Shown one piece after another: positions 1-11,624 of a DNA stretch of 64,000 bases. Origin of the DNA: an uncultured Clostridia bacterium. Its GTDB lineage: Bacteria; Bacillota; Clostridia; TANB77; CAG-508. Where the stretch lies: positions 1 to 64,000 of the forward strand of contig CAPIEU010000001.1 of assembly GCA_948630815.1 (NCBI GenBank), written 5' to 3'. The position numbers and the translations under genes were made by a program. Below the pieces are notes generated by a model. It had not been told where the DNA came from. It saw only the letters and a program-made list of their open reading frames with translations, and did no database searches. The number at the start of each line of letters is the position of its first letter. The stretch's first letter is position 1.

Positions 1-1434
1 TATACATTTACTTCTACTTTTATATCTTTTATTAAGTCCCCATATTGTTCAAGTACTGGATTTACAGCTGTTTTGATAAAGTTATCTACTTGTTTAGGTG
101 CTCTTCCACATAAATTGTCTGGATTTAACGCCTGCATTATTTCTTCTTGTGTTAGTCCAAATGATGAATCGTTTGCAATTCTTTTTACTAAATCATTTGG
201 TCTTCCATATTCTTTAATTTCACGACCTGCTTCCATTGAATATACACGTATTTTTTCATGTAGTTCTTGCCTATCTCCACCTTTTAATACTGCATTCATT
301 ATTATTTCTTCTGTTCCCATAAATGGTAATTCTTGCATCATATTAGTTTTTATTACATTTTCATATACTACAATGTTTTCAGTGATGTTTGCATATAAAA
401 TTAATATTGCATCTACTGCCAAGAAACTCTCTGGTACACAGATTCTTTTGTTCGCTGAATCATCTAAGGTTCTTTCTAACCATTGTGTAGCAGCTGTTAT
501 TGCAGGGTCATGGCTAAGTACTATTACATGTCGACTAAGCGAATTTATTCTTTCGCTTCTCATTGGATTTCTTTTATATGCCATTGCTGATGAGCCTATT
601 TGTGATTTTTCAAATGGTTCTTCTAATTCTTTTTCGTGTTGAAGTAGTCTCATATCATTTGCAAATTTTGAAGCACTTTGTGCTATACTTGATAGTACAT
701 TTAGTACTCTTGAATCTAGCTTTCTTGTATATGTTTGTCCTGATACAGGATATACTTTATTGAATCCCATTTTTTCTGCAATACTACCATCTATTTTGTT
801 TACTTTTTCTTCATCTTTAAATAGTTTCATAAAGCTCTCCCCGAGTTCCTGTTGTTCCTTTACATCCAAGTAATTTCATATTATCTATTACAAAGTTTAG
901 TTCTTCTAAATCTTCTAATAAGTCTTGTAACCATAGAGTTGCTCTTTTTCCAACTGTTGTTAATTGTGCTGGTTGAAAATGTGTATACCCTAAACAAGTT
1001 ACATCTTTGTTTTTTAATGCAAATTCTTTTAAATTGCTAATTACTAATACTAATTTTTGTCTAATTAATTTTAATGCGTCTCGCATTAAGATTACATCTG
1101 TATTGTCTGTTACATAACAAGATGTTGCTCCTAAATGTATTATTGGTTTCGCATTAGGACATTTTATTCCAAATTCATATACATGACTCATAACGTCATG
1201 TCTACATTCCGCTTCTCTTTTAGCAACTATATCATAATCTATATTGTCTACATTTTGTTTCATTTCTTGAATTTGTTCTTCTGTAATGTTTATTCCTAAT
1301 TCTTTTTCAGTTTCAGCAAGTGCTATCCATAGTTTTCTCCATGTACTATATTTTGTATCACTTGACCAAATTTTGTTCATTTCTTTACTTGCATATCTCC
1401 CTGAAAGTGGAGTTACATATATTTCTTTTTCCAT
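1..1434 (-). CDS. purB: Adenylosuccinate lyase, 3' end cut by window edge, one +1 frameshift
   Basis: Lyase acting twice in purine synthesis (SAICAR to AICAR, adenylosuccinate to AMP). The N-terminal part (205 codons from 1434, after AAAGGAG) stops soon after an in-frame CGG at 841-843. Skipping that C gives [13 protein letters not shown] and then an open frame to the window start. The fumarase/lyase signature [17 protein letters not shown] lies around 555-605. Family members have a GTTGTQASF-like loop here, so the join falls in a conserved active-site region. The gene begins 11 bp after purL ends, so it is the last visible gene of the purine cluster. The stop codon is not in the window. The restored protein looks normal, so I do not call it a pseudogene. 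Confidence 0.95.
841..843 (-). other. +1 frameshift site in purB (ACT CGGG)
   Basis: In-frame CGG followed by G. Read as Arg, the frame stops seven codons later. Reading C-GGG as Gly restores purB to the window edge. Confidence 0.85.
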
Positions 1435-1445
1435 AAATTTCTCCT

Positions 1446-4400
1446 TTAACTAAAGTACTCTACACCAGATTCAAATAGTTTTTGAGCCTTATTTCCTGGT
1501 ACATTTTTTAAAACATCGTTTCTATAACTTCTTTCTGAGTGTCCCATTTTTCCTAATATTCTTCCATCTTTACTGGTTATTCCTTCTACTGCATACACTG
1601 AACCATTTGGGTTAAATGCTATATCTATACTTGCATTTCCTTCTAGGTCTACATACTGTGTTGCTATTTGTCCATTTTTTATTAATTCTTTCATAACGTC
1701 TTGTGTTGCAACAAATTTTCCTTCTCCATGTGATATTGGAATAATGAATTCTTGTCCTAAGTCTACTTTGCTAAACCATGGTGATAATTTTGATACTACT
1801 TTTGTATTTACTAGTTTTGATTGGTGTCTTGCTATATCATTATATGTTAATGTTGGCATAGTATCGTCCATATCCATAATCTTTCCATATGGAAGTAACC
1901 CTAATTTTATTAATGCTTGGAATCCATTACATATTCCTAACATTAATCCATCTTGTTCATTTAAATGTTTATGTATTGCATCTGCTAATTTAGCATTTCT
2001 AAATACTGATGCAATAAATTTCCCTGATCCATCTGGTTCATCTCCTGCACTAAATCCTCCTGGTAGCATAATTATTTGTGCTTCATTTATTTGTCTCTTA
2101 AATTCTTCTATTGATTCTTCTATATATTCAGGTTTTAAGTTTCTAAATACACTTGTATTTACTACGGCTCCTGCATCTTCAAAGGCTTTAGTTAGGTCAT
2201 ATTCACAGTTTGTTCCTGGGAATATTGGTATGAATACTCGTGGTTTTGCAATTTTTATTTTTGATGCTATACTACATTTTTTATCACTTATTATATTTTC
2301 TACTTTGTTTTCTGTTTTTGCAGTTTTAGTTGGGAATACTTTTTCTAATGGCTCTTCCCATAATTTTATTAGTTCTTCTACATCTAATATTTCATTTTTA
2401 GATATTCTTATTTCTTTTTCACTAATTGTATTTCCTAGAATTTCTAGTTTATCTATATTTAATTCTTCTTTTGCTTCTATTATAAATGATCCATAACGTG
2501 GTTTGAATAAGCATTTTTCATCTTCAAATTCAAATCCTATTTTGTTTCCAAAACACATTTTGCTTATAGTATTTGCTATTCCATATTGTCCTATTGTAGC
2601 AACAGATATTGCTTTTCCTTCTTTAATTAGTTTATGTACTAATTCATAATTTTCTTTTAAGTTTTCAAAGTCTGGTACGAAGTCTTTAGTGTATTTAGCT
2701 TTTAATATATATACTTTTGATCCTGCTTTTTTAAATTCGTTTGATACTACTTTTTTCGTATCTATTGTTCCTACACAGAATGATACAAGTGTTGGTGGTA
2801 CGTCTAAATCATTGTATGAACCTGACATACTGTCTTTTCCACCTATTGCTGCTATTTGTAATTTTTCTTGTACTAAATATGCTCCTAGTAATGCAGCTAA
2901 AGGTTTACCCCATTTTGTAGGTTCATTTTTTAATTTTTCAAAATATTCTTGGAATGTTAGCCATGCTTTTTTATAGTCTCCACCCATCGCTACATATTTT
3001 GTTATAGATTCTATTACTGCATATACTGCTCCATGAAATGGACTTAAAGTAGCTAGATATGGATCATATCCATATGTCATTATTGTTCCAGTGTTTGTGT
3101 AACCAGAAATAGTTGGTATTCTTGCTGCCATTCCTTCAGCTTGTGTTAATCCATATTTTCCTCCAAATGGCATAAGTAGGGTTCCTGCTCCTATTGTAGA
3201 ATCAAATCTTTCTACTAAACCTTTTTGTGAACAGCAGTTTAATCCAGAAATAACTTTTTTCCATTTTTCTATTTTAGCACAATTATTACCACTGGTTTTT
3301 ACGCAGTTTGCATCTATACCTGAAAAGTACTTTTCTAATCCTTCTGGTTTATTTATCTGGGCTGTTTGTTTTTTGGTTTCTCCATTTGTATCTAAGAATT
3401 CACGGCTTATATCTACTATAAGTTTTCCTCTCCAATACATTTTTACTCTTTTGTCTTCTACTACATCTGCTACTACACTTGTTTCTATATTTTCTTTAGC
3501 TGCTAAGGCTTCAAATTTTTCTACATCTTTAGAGTTTACTACTACTGCCATTCTTTCTTGTGATTCTGATATTGCAAGTTCTGTTCCATCTAGTCCTTCG
3601 TATTTTTTTGGTACTTTATCTAGGTTTATAATAAGTCCATCTGCTAATTCTCCTACTGCAACAGATACTCCACCTGCTCCAAAGTCGTTACATCTTTTTA
3701 TTAGCTTTGTAGCTTCTTCATTTCTAAATAGTCTTTGTATTTTTCTTTCTTCTGGTGCATTTCCTTTTTGTACTTCTGCTCCACAAGTTGAAAGTGATTC
3801 GCTTGTATGTGCTTTTGATGATCCTGTTGCGCCTCCACAACCATCTCTTCCTGTTCTTCCTCCAAGTAAAATTACTTTATCTCCTGGCTCTGGTCTTAGT
3901 CTTATTACATTTTTTGATGGTGCTGCTCCTATTAATGCTCCTATTTCTAATCTTTTTGCTACATATCCTGGATGGTATACTTCTGCTACTTGTCCTGTTG
4001 CAAGTCCTATTTGGTTTCCATATGATGAATATCCACGTGCTGCTTCATTTGTTAGTTTTCTTTGTGGTAATTTGTTTGGTAATGTGTCTTCTACACTGAC
4101 TCTTGGGTCTCCACATCCTGTTACTCTCATTGCTTGATATACATATACTCTTCCTGATAATGGGTCACGTATTGCTCCGTCCTAAACAAGTTGCTGCTCC
4201 TCCAAATGGTTCTATTTCTGTTGGATGGTTATGTGTTTCGTTTTTGAACATTATTAGGTATTCTTCTTCTTTTCCATCTACCATAATATTTGCTTTTATA
4301 CTACAAGCATTTATTTCTTCTGATTCATCTAAGTCTTTTAATATTCCACGTTTTTTTAATTCTTTTGCTGCTATTGTTGCTACATCCATTAAACATATAT

Positions 4401-5190
4401 CTTTTTTTCTATCTTCATATACGAATTTTCTTGACGCCATATAGTTTTCATAGATTTCTTTTAATAAATCCCATTTTATATCTATTACTTCTAATTTTGT
4501 AAGGAAAGTGGTATGACGGCAGTGGTCTGACCAATATGTGTCTATCATTTTCATTTCTGTCATTGTAGGATCTCTTTTTTCAGTATCTCTAAAGTATTTC
4601 TGGCAGAATTTTAAGTCTTGTAAATCCATTGCAAATCCATATTTTTCATAAAATTTCGTAGCATCTTCATCTGTCATTTTTATAAATCCATCTATAATGG
4701 CTACATCACTTGGTTCTTCCATTTTATCTTCTATAGAATCTAATTTTTCTAAACTTGCAACTCTTGAGTCTACTGGATTAATTAGATATTTTTTTATTTT
4801 TTCTACTTTGTCATCTGTAATACTACCTTTTAATACATATACTTTTGCAGATTTTGCAATTGGTCTTTCTTTTCCACTTATTATTTGTAAACATTCTGCA
4901 AGTGATGTTGCTCTTTGATCAAACTGACCTGGTAAGAATTCGACTGCAAATACTTTGTTTTCTCCAAAATCGTATTCTTCATCAAAACAGATGTCTACTT
5001 GTGGTTCTGCGAAGATGGTGTTTTTTGCTTTTTCATATGTTATGTCGTCTATTCCAGATACATCATATCTGTTTAATATGATTATATCTTCTAATTCTTT
5101 TATTTGTAGATTTTCTTGTAAATCAGCTAATACTCCTTTTGCTTCTACATCAAATCCTGATTTTTTTTGTACATAAATTCTTTTTACCAT
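1446..5190 (-). CDS. purL: Phosphoribosylformylglycinamidine synthase, single-chain, one +1 frameshift
   Basis: Converts FGAR to FGAM using glutamine and ATP. With the frameshift the protein is 1247 residues, the length of fused PurL+PurQ enzymes. Order: N-terminal PurS-like part, two AIRS-type ATP-binding halves (with the [21 protein letters not shown] motif and GGKDSMSGS), and a C-terminal class I glutamine amidotransferase with the nucleophile in GICNGFQAL and PGGFSAGDE. An in-frame CGG at 4177-4179 would give LGRSNT and a stop. Skipping the C gives [13 protein letters not shown], the conserved family sequence. Start at 5190 follows AAAGGAGGGC. The start is 35 bp after the endonuclease gene, and purB follows by 11 bp. 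Confidence 0.97.
4177..4179 (-). other. +1 frameshift site in purL (GGA CGGA)
   Basis: Zero-frame reading stops three codons after this CGG. The skipped reading restores the conserved LGGAIRDP loop, so the decoded residue is almost certainly Gly. This is the most informative of the thirteen sites, because it lies in an essential enzyme at an invariant glycine. Confidence 0.93.
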
Positions 5191-5225
5191 TTGGTAAGCC
5201 CTCCTTTATTTCTTTTGTCTTTACT

Positions 5226-6453
5226 TTAATTTGTACTATAGTGTTGTTCTAATAAATTTAATATTTTATTAAAGTCCATATATTTTACCTGACTAAACTC
5301 ATTTGTTTCTAAACCTATGTTTAATACATATATAAAATCTTCAAATGAATATATAGTAGGATATGTATCTTTTTCCAAATTTTCTTTTATTTTACCTGTT
5401 TTCGCAATTAAACAATAATATTGATAAACTTTACTAATATATTGTGTATTATTGTTTGGATGTGCTTTTGATAAATGCTGTGTTGGTGTTAATGCTATTA
5501 AATTTTCTATATAATCCGCTATTTCTGGATAATATGATTGTGGAAATATATGATGTATATGTAATGCTATATTTTCTATATAATTTTCTTCTTCTAATTC
5601 ACTTTTTCCATTATTATATTTATTATTATATTTCTTTAAAAATTGTTTAGCTTTATTTATTTTGTATGTTGTCATCTTATCTTCTTTTATAGGGAATAAA
5701 TTTGCATATTCTTCTCTTGGAATACCTTTTGGTTTACTACTATATAAGTCTCTAAAGTTTCGTCTATTATATTGTAACATATCAAATGTAATTATATCTT
5801 TACTTAGTCTTCCTTTTTCTGTTCCTAATGTTTTATATTTGTATGCTAGTGGATTTAGCACTTTTATAAATATACGATTACATTCTACTTTGCCATTAAT
5901 TGGTGTATTTTGTATTGTGAAATTTGAAAATTTTTCTTTTGTTTTTATATAATTTTCCTTATTAGGATTTTGATAAAATTCTTCAAATACTTTGTATATT
6001 TCACTATCTTTTAATACTTTTTCTATATAACAACATAAAAATTTAAATGCATTATGCTCTCTTATGCTTATATATTCTAATAACTCATAATTGTTTACTG
6101 TATAATAATTTCTGCCATTTCGTGTATTTATATTTAATATTTTACTATATCCTAATAATTTTAATGGTTGTCCAAAATATTTGTCGTATTCATTTTGTGC
6201 TTTTTCCTTAGGGTTTGGCTTTGAAAATATCTCTTGTACGTTTTCTACAGTGTAGTCATTATACCATATATCTTTTACTGTAAATTCTTTTTTTATATCT
6301 TCTTCAATAAATTGTATTATACAATCTGCTATTAATGATATTACATCTATTGTGCATTTTTGATCTATCCACCTTGCATTTCCGTGTTTGTCTTATGTCA
6401 TAATTGTTTTTTTCCAAAAAGTCATTTATTTGTTTTTCAGTAAAATTATGCAT
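5226..6453 (-). CDS. HNH-type restriction endonuclease, one +1 frameshift
   Basis: 408 residues after one +1 shift. The start ATG at 6453 overlaps the methyltransferase stop (AATGCATAA) and follows AAGGAGAAC. In the first 40 residues, IRQT then GNARWIDQKCT and a DVISLIADCI stretch resemble the N-terminus of type II endonucleases. The C-terminal third holds an HNH core: HIHHIFPQSYYPEIADY, then ENLIALTPTQHLSKAHP. The overlap with a DNA methyltransferase supports a restriction role. An in-frame CGG at 6382-6384, about 23 codons from the start, would abort the protein. Skipping the C gives TGNARWID. Recognition sequence is unknown. Confidence 0.82.
6382..6384 (-). other. +1 frameshift site in the HNH endonuclease (ACA CGGA)
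   Basis: Twenty-odd codons are read from the ATG, then CGG. The +1 reading continues for about 385 codons to the stop at 5226. Confidence 0.85.
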
Positions 6454-8972
6454 TTTTGTTCTCCTTTTTTACACCAAACCAATATACACTATTGTTGTCT
6501 ATATTTAAACTTCTAGTTTGATAATTTCTAGCTACTTTATAAAACTCTCTATATTCATCACTTGAAAAATATAATAGCTCTTCTTTTGAAAGTTCCATGT
6601 TTTCTTTAGGAATTAAAATTGCTACACTACCATTTACTAATGTTTCTTTTTGTTTTTTTATTACTCTTGGATTATATGTCATATTTGGTGTTAAATAAAC
6701 TTTCTCATCATTGTAGTATTTATATACGCTTAATTTTTCTGCTGTATTTTTGTCTATATATGCGTCATATCCGTTTAATATTTATTATATTTTTTCCTTG
6801 ATTGTCTATATTTCTTGATTTTAATACTCTAATTTTATTTGGATTATATTCTAATGTTGTATTATTATTTGTAACCTGCCTATCTCTAAATACTGAAAAT
6901 ATTCCAAATTTCATATTACTATACATTGTATCGAAAAAGCTATTTCTGTATATTACCCAATATGGCAATTTATTATCACATATATATTTTTGATTTTGGA
7001 TCATCTTTTTACTAAGTGAAATAGATACTATTTCTGTATTTTTTGGTTTTTCTTGTGTGTTAATAAAAACACATATTGTTTCTACTAATACCCCTTTAAA
7101 TCCTTGTTCTCCAAAGTCTTGTATACATTCTATTTTTAATTTTTCAAGTAATGTTCTTGTAACAGTAAATTCAGGTGCATTTAATAATGCTTTTGGTGTA
7201 ATCATTGCTACATAGTTACTTATTTTTAATGATTTCTCTAAGAACATTTCAAATAAATTTGTTGTTTGTTTGTTTTCATTATTTTCTAAATATTTTTTTG
7301 CTTCATGTGCTGTAAGTTTTGTAAATGGCGGATTTCCTATTACTAAAAAATATTTTTTTTCATTGTTAAATTTATGTTCTAAAAAGTTATCACATATATA
7401 CTTTATAATAATATTTTTAGGTATTACGATTTTTTCTAATAGAATTTTAACTATATCTAATGCTTTTTCATCTATATCGCATACATCTATTTTTACCTTT
7501 TTTATATGTTCATATTTTTTTATTACTAATGGTAAAAAATTTCCTACTCCTACAGATGGTTCTAATATTGTTATTTCTTCTTTGTCTGTTTGAGGTAATT
7601 TATTTACAATTTCACTAATTAAAAATTTATTAGTATAGTATGCGGATTTGCTTTCTCTTTCATTGTTTGTTAATTCTGCAATTCTTGCAAGTGTAGTATA
7701 TCCTAAATTCATCTCATTTTTTTGTAAAAATGTTTTTAAATTATTTTCATTTGATAATTTATATTGTTCTATAATTTTAGTTATTTCTTGATTATTTAAA
7801 TGCTTTTGAAACATTATTTTTGATATATTTTTTGCTATACTATAAAAAACCATCGTAGGAACTGCTTCTCCTATGCTTTGTCTTATATTTATTTCTTCTT
7901 TTTTTAGTATTTTTTGTTTTTCTTCTTTTGACAAGCTATTTAATTCTAATAGTTCTTTATTTATCCATTTAAAGTTTTCTGGTATAGACATTATTTTCAT
8001 AAGTTCTCTTATCGAAAATACTCTGTCTTCTTGTGGATGTATAGTATTTTGACTTGCTAATTGGTCATTTCTTGTATGTATACATGGAGCTACTTTATCC
8101 CAATATTGCCTTGTGTATTTATCACTATTTTTTCTTTGATTTATTACTATTTTTCCATTAACAATTTTATGTGGTTTTTTTTCTTCTTCTTTGTTATCAA
8201 ATGCTGATTCTCCTTGTTTTAAATCATGTATCCATGTACGCATATGTTTAGAATATGTTCTAAATTGATGATAGAAATCTTTTTCATCAAATTCTCCCCA
8301 TTCAAGTTTTTTCATCCCTTTTAAAACATCTTTTAGCTTTTTTTCTTTTTTATATTCAGGGAATAATTCTATTGGCGAAATATATTCTTGTAGTTTTTTA
8401 TTTATTCCTATTACTAATGTTCTTGTTCTTGAAGAATTTGAACCATAGTTTTTGAAATTTATTACTTTTCCATAAAATATATATTCATTTCCTAATTCTT
8501 CTTCTATAACTGTTTGTATTTCTTTTATTTTTCCATCTGGTGCTGTACATACTGTTTTTAGAAATGCTGGCACATTTTCAAATATAAATATTTTTGGTTT
8601 AATATGTTTTATCATATATATTGATTCTACTACTAATGAATTTCTTTTTATTTCATCTTGTGCCTTTTTGTGGTTTGCTACACTCATTCCTTGACATGGT
8701 GGTGTTGCAATTAGTACATCAATCCCATCATTTCCTTTTTTTTCCCATTTTGCTATTTCTGTATATATTTCTTGTTTTATATTTGATTTTGTAATATCTC
8801 CTAATATATACCCTGTTTCATATTTACATTTAGAATTTATTTTTTGTATATTTAATCTTCTTTGTATTAATTCATTTGTAGCAACACATTCATATCCATT
8901 CATTTTAAATCCATAGCAACCTACTCCAGCACTGCTGAATAGTGATATATATGTTAGTTTATTGCCTATCAT
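6446..8972 (-). CDS. Fused C5-cytosine and N6-adenine DNA methyltransferase, one +1 frameshift
   Basis: 841 residues with the frameshift. The N-terminal half is a Dcm-type C5 methyltransferase: YISLFSSAGVGCYGF (motif I), ATPPCQGMS with the catalytic Cys (motif IV), FENVPAFL (motif VI). The C-terminal half is an N6-adenine methyltransferase: EPSVGVGNFLPLV (SAM binding) and GNPPF (catalytic). Two chemistries in one chain suit a type II system with an asymmetric site. An in-frame CGG at 6771-6773 would end the protein at IKRI. Skipping the C gives IKGYDAYIDK and continues about 107 residues, which otherwise appear as a separate small reading frame. The endonuclease follows with an 8-bp overlap. 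The pair lies between purM and purL. Confidence 0.88.
6771..6773 (-). other. +1 frameshift site in the fused methyltransferase (AAA CGGA)
   Basis: Zero frame stops two codons after this site (CGG ATA TGA). The +1 reading joins the main frame to the downstream frame that overlaps the endonuclease start. Confidence 0.87.
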
Positions 8973-8984
8973 TTTGTTCTCTCC

Positions 8985-9087
8985 TACTTTTTTCGATGTT
9001 AGATGTTTGAGATTGGATGTTTGAATTAGAGAAATTTCTTCGAAGAGTCCTCTTAATTTCCAACTTCTAACCTCTAACTTCCAACTT
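8985..9087. repeat. Short imperfect direct repeats between purM and the methyltransferase
   Basis: The gap holds several copies of CCAACTTCTAA / CCTCTAACTT-like units, and on the other side TTAGATGTTTGAGATTGGATG. No ORF. Its function is unknown. Confidence 0.5.
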
Positions 9088-10125
9088 CTAAATAATATTT
9101 ATTTCTTTATTTCCTGCTATTACTTCTCCTATTACATAAGCTGTTTCGCCTGCTTCTTTTAAAATTTCTAATGCTCTTTCTTTTTCTTGTTTTGAAACTA
9201 TGATTGCCATTCCTATTCCCATATTAAATGTGTTGTACATATCTCTTAGAGGTATGTTTCCTTCTTTTTGGATTAGTTTAAATATGTTTGGCACTTCATA
9301 AGAGTTTTTATCTATATTTAATGCTACGGATTCATTTAACATTCTTGGCATATTTTCGTAAAATCCTCCACCTGTTATGTGTGATATTCCTTTTACTTTT
9401 ACTTCTTCTAATAGTTTTAATACAGGCATTACATATATTTTTGTTGGTTCTATTAGTGCTTCCCCTAATGTTTTTCCAAGTTCTGTTTTATATTCTTTTA
9501 AGTTTTCTTCATTTACATTAAAAATTTTCCTTACAAGTGAAAATCCATTTGAATGTACTCCGCTTGATTGTAATCCTATTACTATATCCCCTATTTCTAT
9601 ATTTTTAGGATTTATCATTTTTTCCTCATCTACTATTCCTACACTAAATCCTGCTAAATCATATTCATTTTCTGCGTATAGCCCTGGCATTTCTGCTGTT
9701 TCTCCTCCTACTAATGCGCATCCTGCTAGTTTACAACCATCTGCTACTCCTTTTACTATGCTTGCTACCATTTCAGGTATATTTTTCCATAGTGACATAT
9801 AGTCTAGGAAAAATAATGGTTTTGCTCCTGAACACACTATGTCATTTACACACATTGCTACACAGTCTTGTCCTATTGTATCATGTTTATTCATTAAAAA
9901 AGCCAATTTTAGTTTTGTCCCTACTCCATCTGTTCCAGATACTAAAATTGGCTTTTTCATATTTGCTATATTAGGCGCAAAAAGTCCGCCAAAACCTCCA
10001 AGGTCTCCAATTACACCTTGTGTGTATGTACTTTGTACATATGATTTCATTAATTCTACTGATTTATATCCTGCTGTAACATCTACTCCCGCTTCTTTAT
10101 AACTATTGCTAAAACTTTTTTCCAT
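9088..10125 (-). CDS. purM: Phosphoribosylformylglycinamidine cyclo-ligase (AIR synthetase)
   Basis: Closes the imidazole ring (FGAM to AIR, ATP-dependent), the step after PurL. 345 residues, normal length. Motifs seen: AGVDVTAGYK near the N-terminus, LVSGTDGVGTKLK, the GDLGGFGGLFAP loop, CALVGGETAEMPG, and ISHITGGGFYENMPRM. Start at 10125 after AAAAGGAGATG. It contains three CGG triplets (GC GGA, GG CGGA and A GCGGGA contexts), all out of frame, and the frame is intact, so it acts as an internal control for the frameshift sites. First gene of the purine cluster; the R-M pair separates it from purL. Confidence 0.97.
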   Translation of the reverse strand: MEKSFSNSYKEAGVDVTAGYKSVELMKSYVQSTYTQGVIGDLGGFGGLFAPNIANMKKPILVSGTDGVGTKLKLAFLMNKHDTIGQDCVAMCVNDIVCSGAKPLFFLDYMSLWKNIPEMVASIVKGVADGCKLAGCALVGGETAEMPGLYAENEYDLAGFSVGIVDEEKMINPKNIEIGDIVIGLQSSGVHSNGFSLVRKIFNVNEENLKEYKTELGKTLGEALIEPTKIYVMPVLKLLEEVKVKGISHITGGGFYENMPRMLNESVALNIDKNSYEVPNIFKLIQKEGNIPLRDMYNTFNMGIGMAIIVSKQEKERALEILKEAGETAYVIGEVIAGNKEINII

Positions 10126-10263
10126 AAGGACATCTCCTTTTCTTTTTTATACCTTTATATAATACTATATTACGACTTTTTTTACAAGTTTTTTTGAAGA
10201 TTTTCTTAGGGAAATAGTTACTAGATAATAATTTTATATAAAAAAATCTTCGAAGATTTTGTT

Positions 10264-10440
10264 ACAAAGCATTTGTAGGGACGAGCATTGCTCGTCCGTC
10301 TTCGAAGAAATTGCTTGATGAATATGTAATTATTCCAAACCATATACACATAATTTTATCAATAAATAGTCAGTACAATAATTTTATAAGCAAAATAGTA
10401 ATTTCTATGTTGCGGACGAGCAATGCTCGCCCCTACAACG
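10264..10440. repeat. Pair of inverted palindromic intergenic repeats
   Basis: The 10126-10533 gap has no gene. It holds GACGAGCATTGCTCGTC (about 10280-10296) and, inverted about 115 bp away, GGACGAGCAATGCTCGCC. Outer sequences (TTTGTAGGG / CCCCTACAA) are also inverted relative to each other. Related copies occur at 11474-11575. Confidence 0.6.
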
Positions 10441-10502
10441 TTTGCAATAAATTTCCTATATAAAACCATTATCTTGTAACATGGAAATAAAAGAAATAGC
10501 AA

Positions 10503-10526
10503 CGACACCTATTTTTAGGTGCCGCT
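10503..10526. terminator. Hairpin after pyrD
   Basis: CACCTA-TTTT-TAGGTG stem just beyond the pyrD stop. The better T-run lies on the plus strand, so its direction is uncertain. Confidence 0.4.
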
Positions 10527-10533
10527 ACTTTTT

Positions 10534-11442
10534 TTAATTCATTTGTACTGTTCCTACTATACTATTTATATCTTCTATACTATATTTTTTCATATAGTTT
10601 TCTATTCCCTCAACCACTTTTATTGATTGGTCTGGTGCTATGAAGTTTCCTGTTCCTACAGATACCGCACTTGCTCCTGCTAACATAAATTCTATTGCAT
10701 CTTCACCTGTTACTATTCCTCCAAGTCCTAATACTGGTATTTTTACTGCTTGTGACGCTTGATATACCATTCTTACTGCCACTGGTTTTACTGCTGGTCC
10801 TGATAGTCCTCCCATATTGTTTGCTAGATGTGGTCTTTTAGTATGTATGTCTATACTCATTCCAAGTAATGTGTTTATTAATGATATTCCATCTGCTCCT
10901 GCATCTTCTGCTCCACGTGCTGGGTCTTGTATGCTGGTTACATTTGGCGTTAGTTTTACTATTAATGGTTTATCTAATACTTTTCTTACTTCACTTGTAA
11001 CTTGTTTTACTCCTTCGTATGTTGTTCCAAATGCCATACAGCCTGCTTTTACGTTTGGGCAAGATAGGTTTAATTCTACACCATCTATGTCTAATGTATT
11101 TAATACTTTTGCAAGTTCTACGTATTCATCTATTGAACTTCCACATGCGTTTACAATTATTGCAGTATCAAATTTTTTTAGGTATGGTAAGTCATTATTC
11201 ATAAAGTATTCTACTCCTGGGTTTTGTAACCCTATTGAGTTTAACATTCCAGCTGTTGTTTCATATACACGTGGTGGTTTGTTTCCTGCTTTTGGTTTTA
11301 ATGATGTTCCTTTTGTGCATATTCCTCCTAGTTTGTTTAAGTCTATAAATTCTTCAAATTCCCTTCCATATCCAAATGTTCCTGATGCTACTGTTACTGG
11401 ATTTTTCATTTTTATTCCTGCTAAATTTACACTTGTGTTCAT
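10534..11442 (-). CDS. pyrD: Dihydroorotate dehydrogenase B, catalytic subunit
   Basis: Oxidises dihydroorotate to orotate with FMN. 302 residues, usual for the class 1B enzyme that pairs with PyrK. Motifs: KNPVTVASGTFGYG, GGICTKGTSLKPKAGN, NLSCPNVKAGCMAFG with the catalytic Cys, LIVKLTPNV, and the FMN phosphate site GLGGIVTGEDAIEFMLAGA. Start follows AAAGGAG. PyrK is encoded upstream on the same strand. A CGG at about 10664 lies out of frame (GCG GTA) and is harmless. Confidence 0.97.
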   Translation of the reverse strand: MNTSVNLAGIKMKNPVTVASGTFGYGREFEEFIDLNKLGGICTKGTSLKPKAGNKPPRVYETTAGMLNSIGLQNPGVEYFMNNDLPYLKKFDTAIIVNACGSSIDEYVELAKVLNTLDIDGVELNLSCPNVKAGCMAFGTTYEGVKQVTSEVRKVLDKPLIVKLTPNVTSIQDPARGAEDAGADGISLINTLLGMSIDIHTKRPHLANNMGGLSGPAVKPVAVRMVYQASQAVKIPVLGLGGIVTGEDAIEFMLAGASAVSVGTGNFIAPDQSIKVVEGIENYMKKYSIEDINSIVGTVQMN

Positions 11443-11473
11443 TTTTTTCTCCTTTATTTTTATTATATTTTTT

Positions 11474-11575
11474 ATGTAGGGGCGAGCCTTGTACTCGCCC
11501 TTTTATCGTATTACAATCTTGTATTTTATGGCATTTCTTTGCAGTAAGGGCAGACATGAGGTCTGCCCCTACATA
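11474..11575. repeat. GTAGGGGCGAGC-type palindromic repeats
   Basis: Two palindromic units, GGGGCGAGCCTTGTACTCGCCC and GGCAGACATGAGGTCTGCCC, flank a short spacer between pyrK and pyrD. They belong to the same class as the units at 10264-10440. Confidence 0.6.
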
Positions 11576-11624
11576 TTTTTCTATATGTTTTTATTTGGGC
11601 ATAAACCTCTAATTATTTTCCTCT

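Noticed and set aside
3373..4137. Long open frame on the plus strand inside purL, and similar long antisense frames elsewhere
   Set aside because: No ribosome site, no family motifs; it is the reverse complement of a conserved enzyme with AT-rich third positions.
6446..6682. A separate 78-residue gene before the endonuclease
   Set aside because: It is the C-terminal end of the methyltransferase in the +1 frame after CGG 6771.
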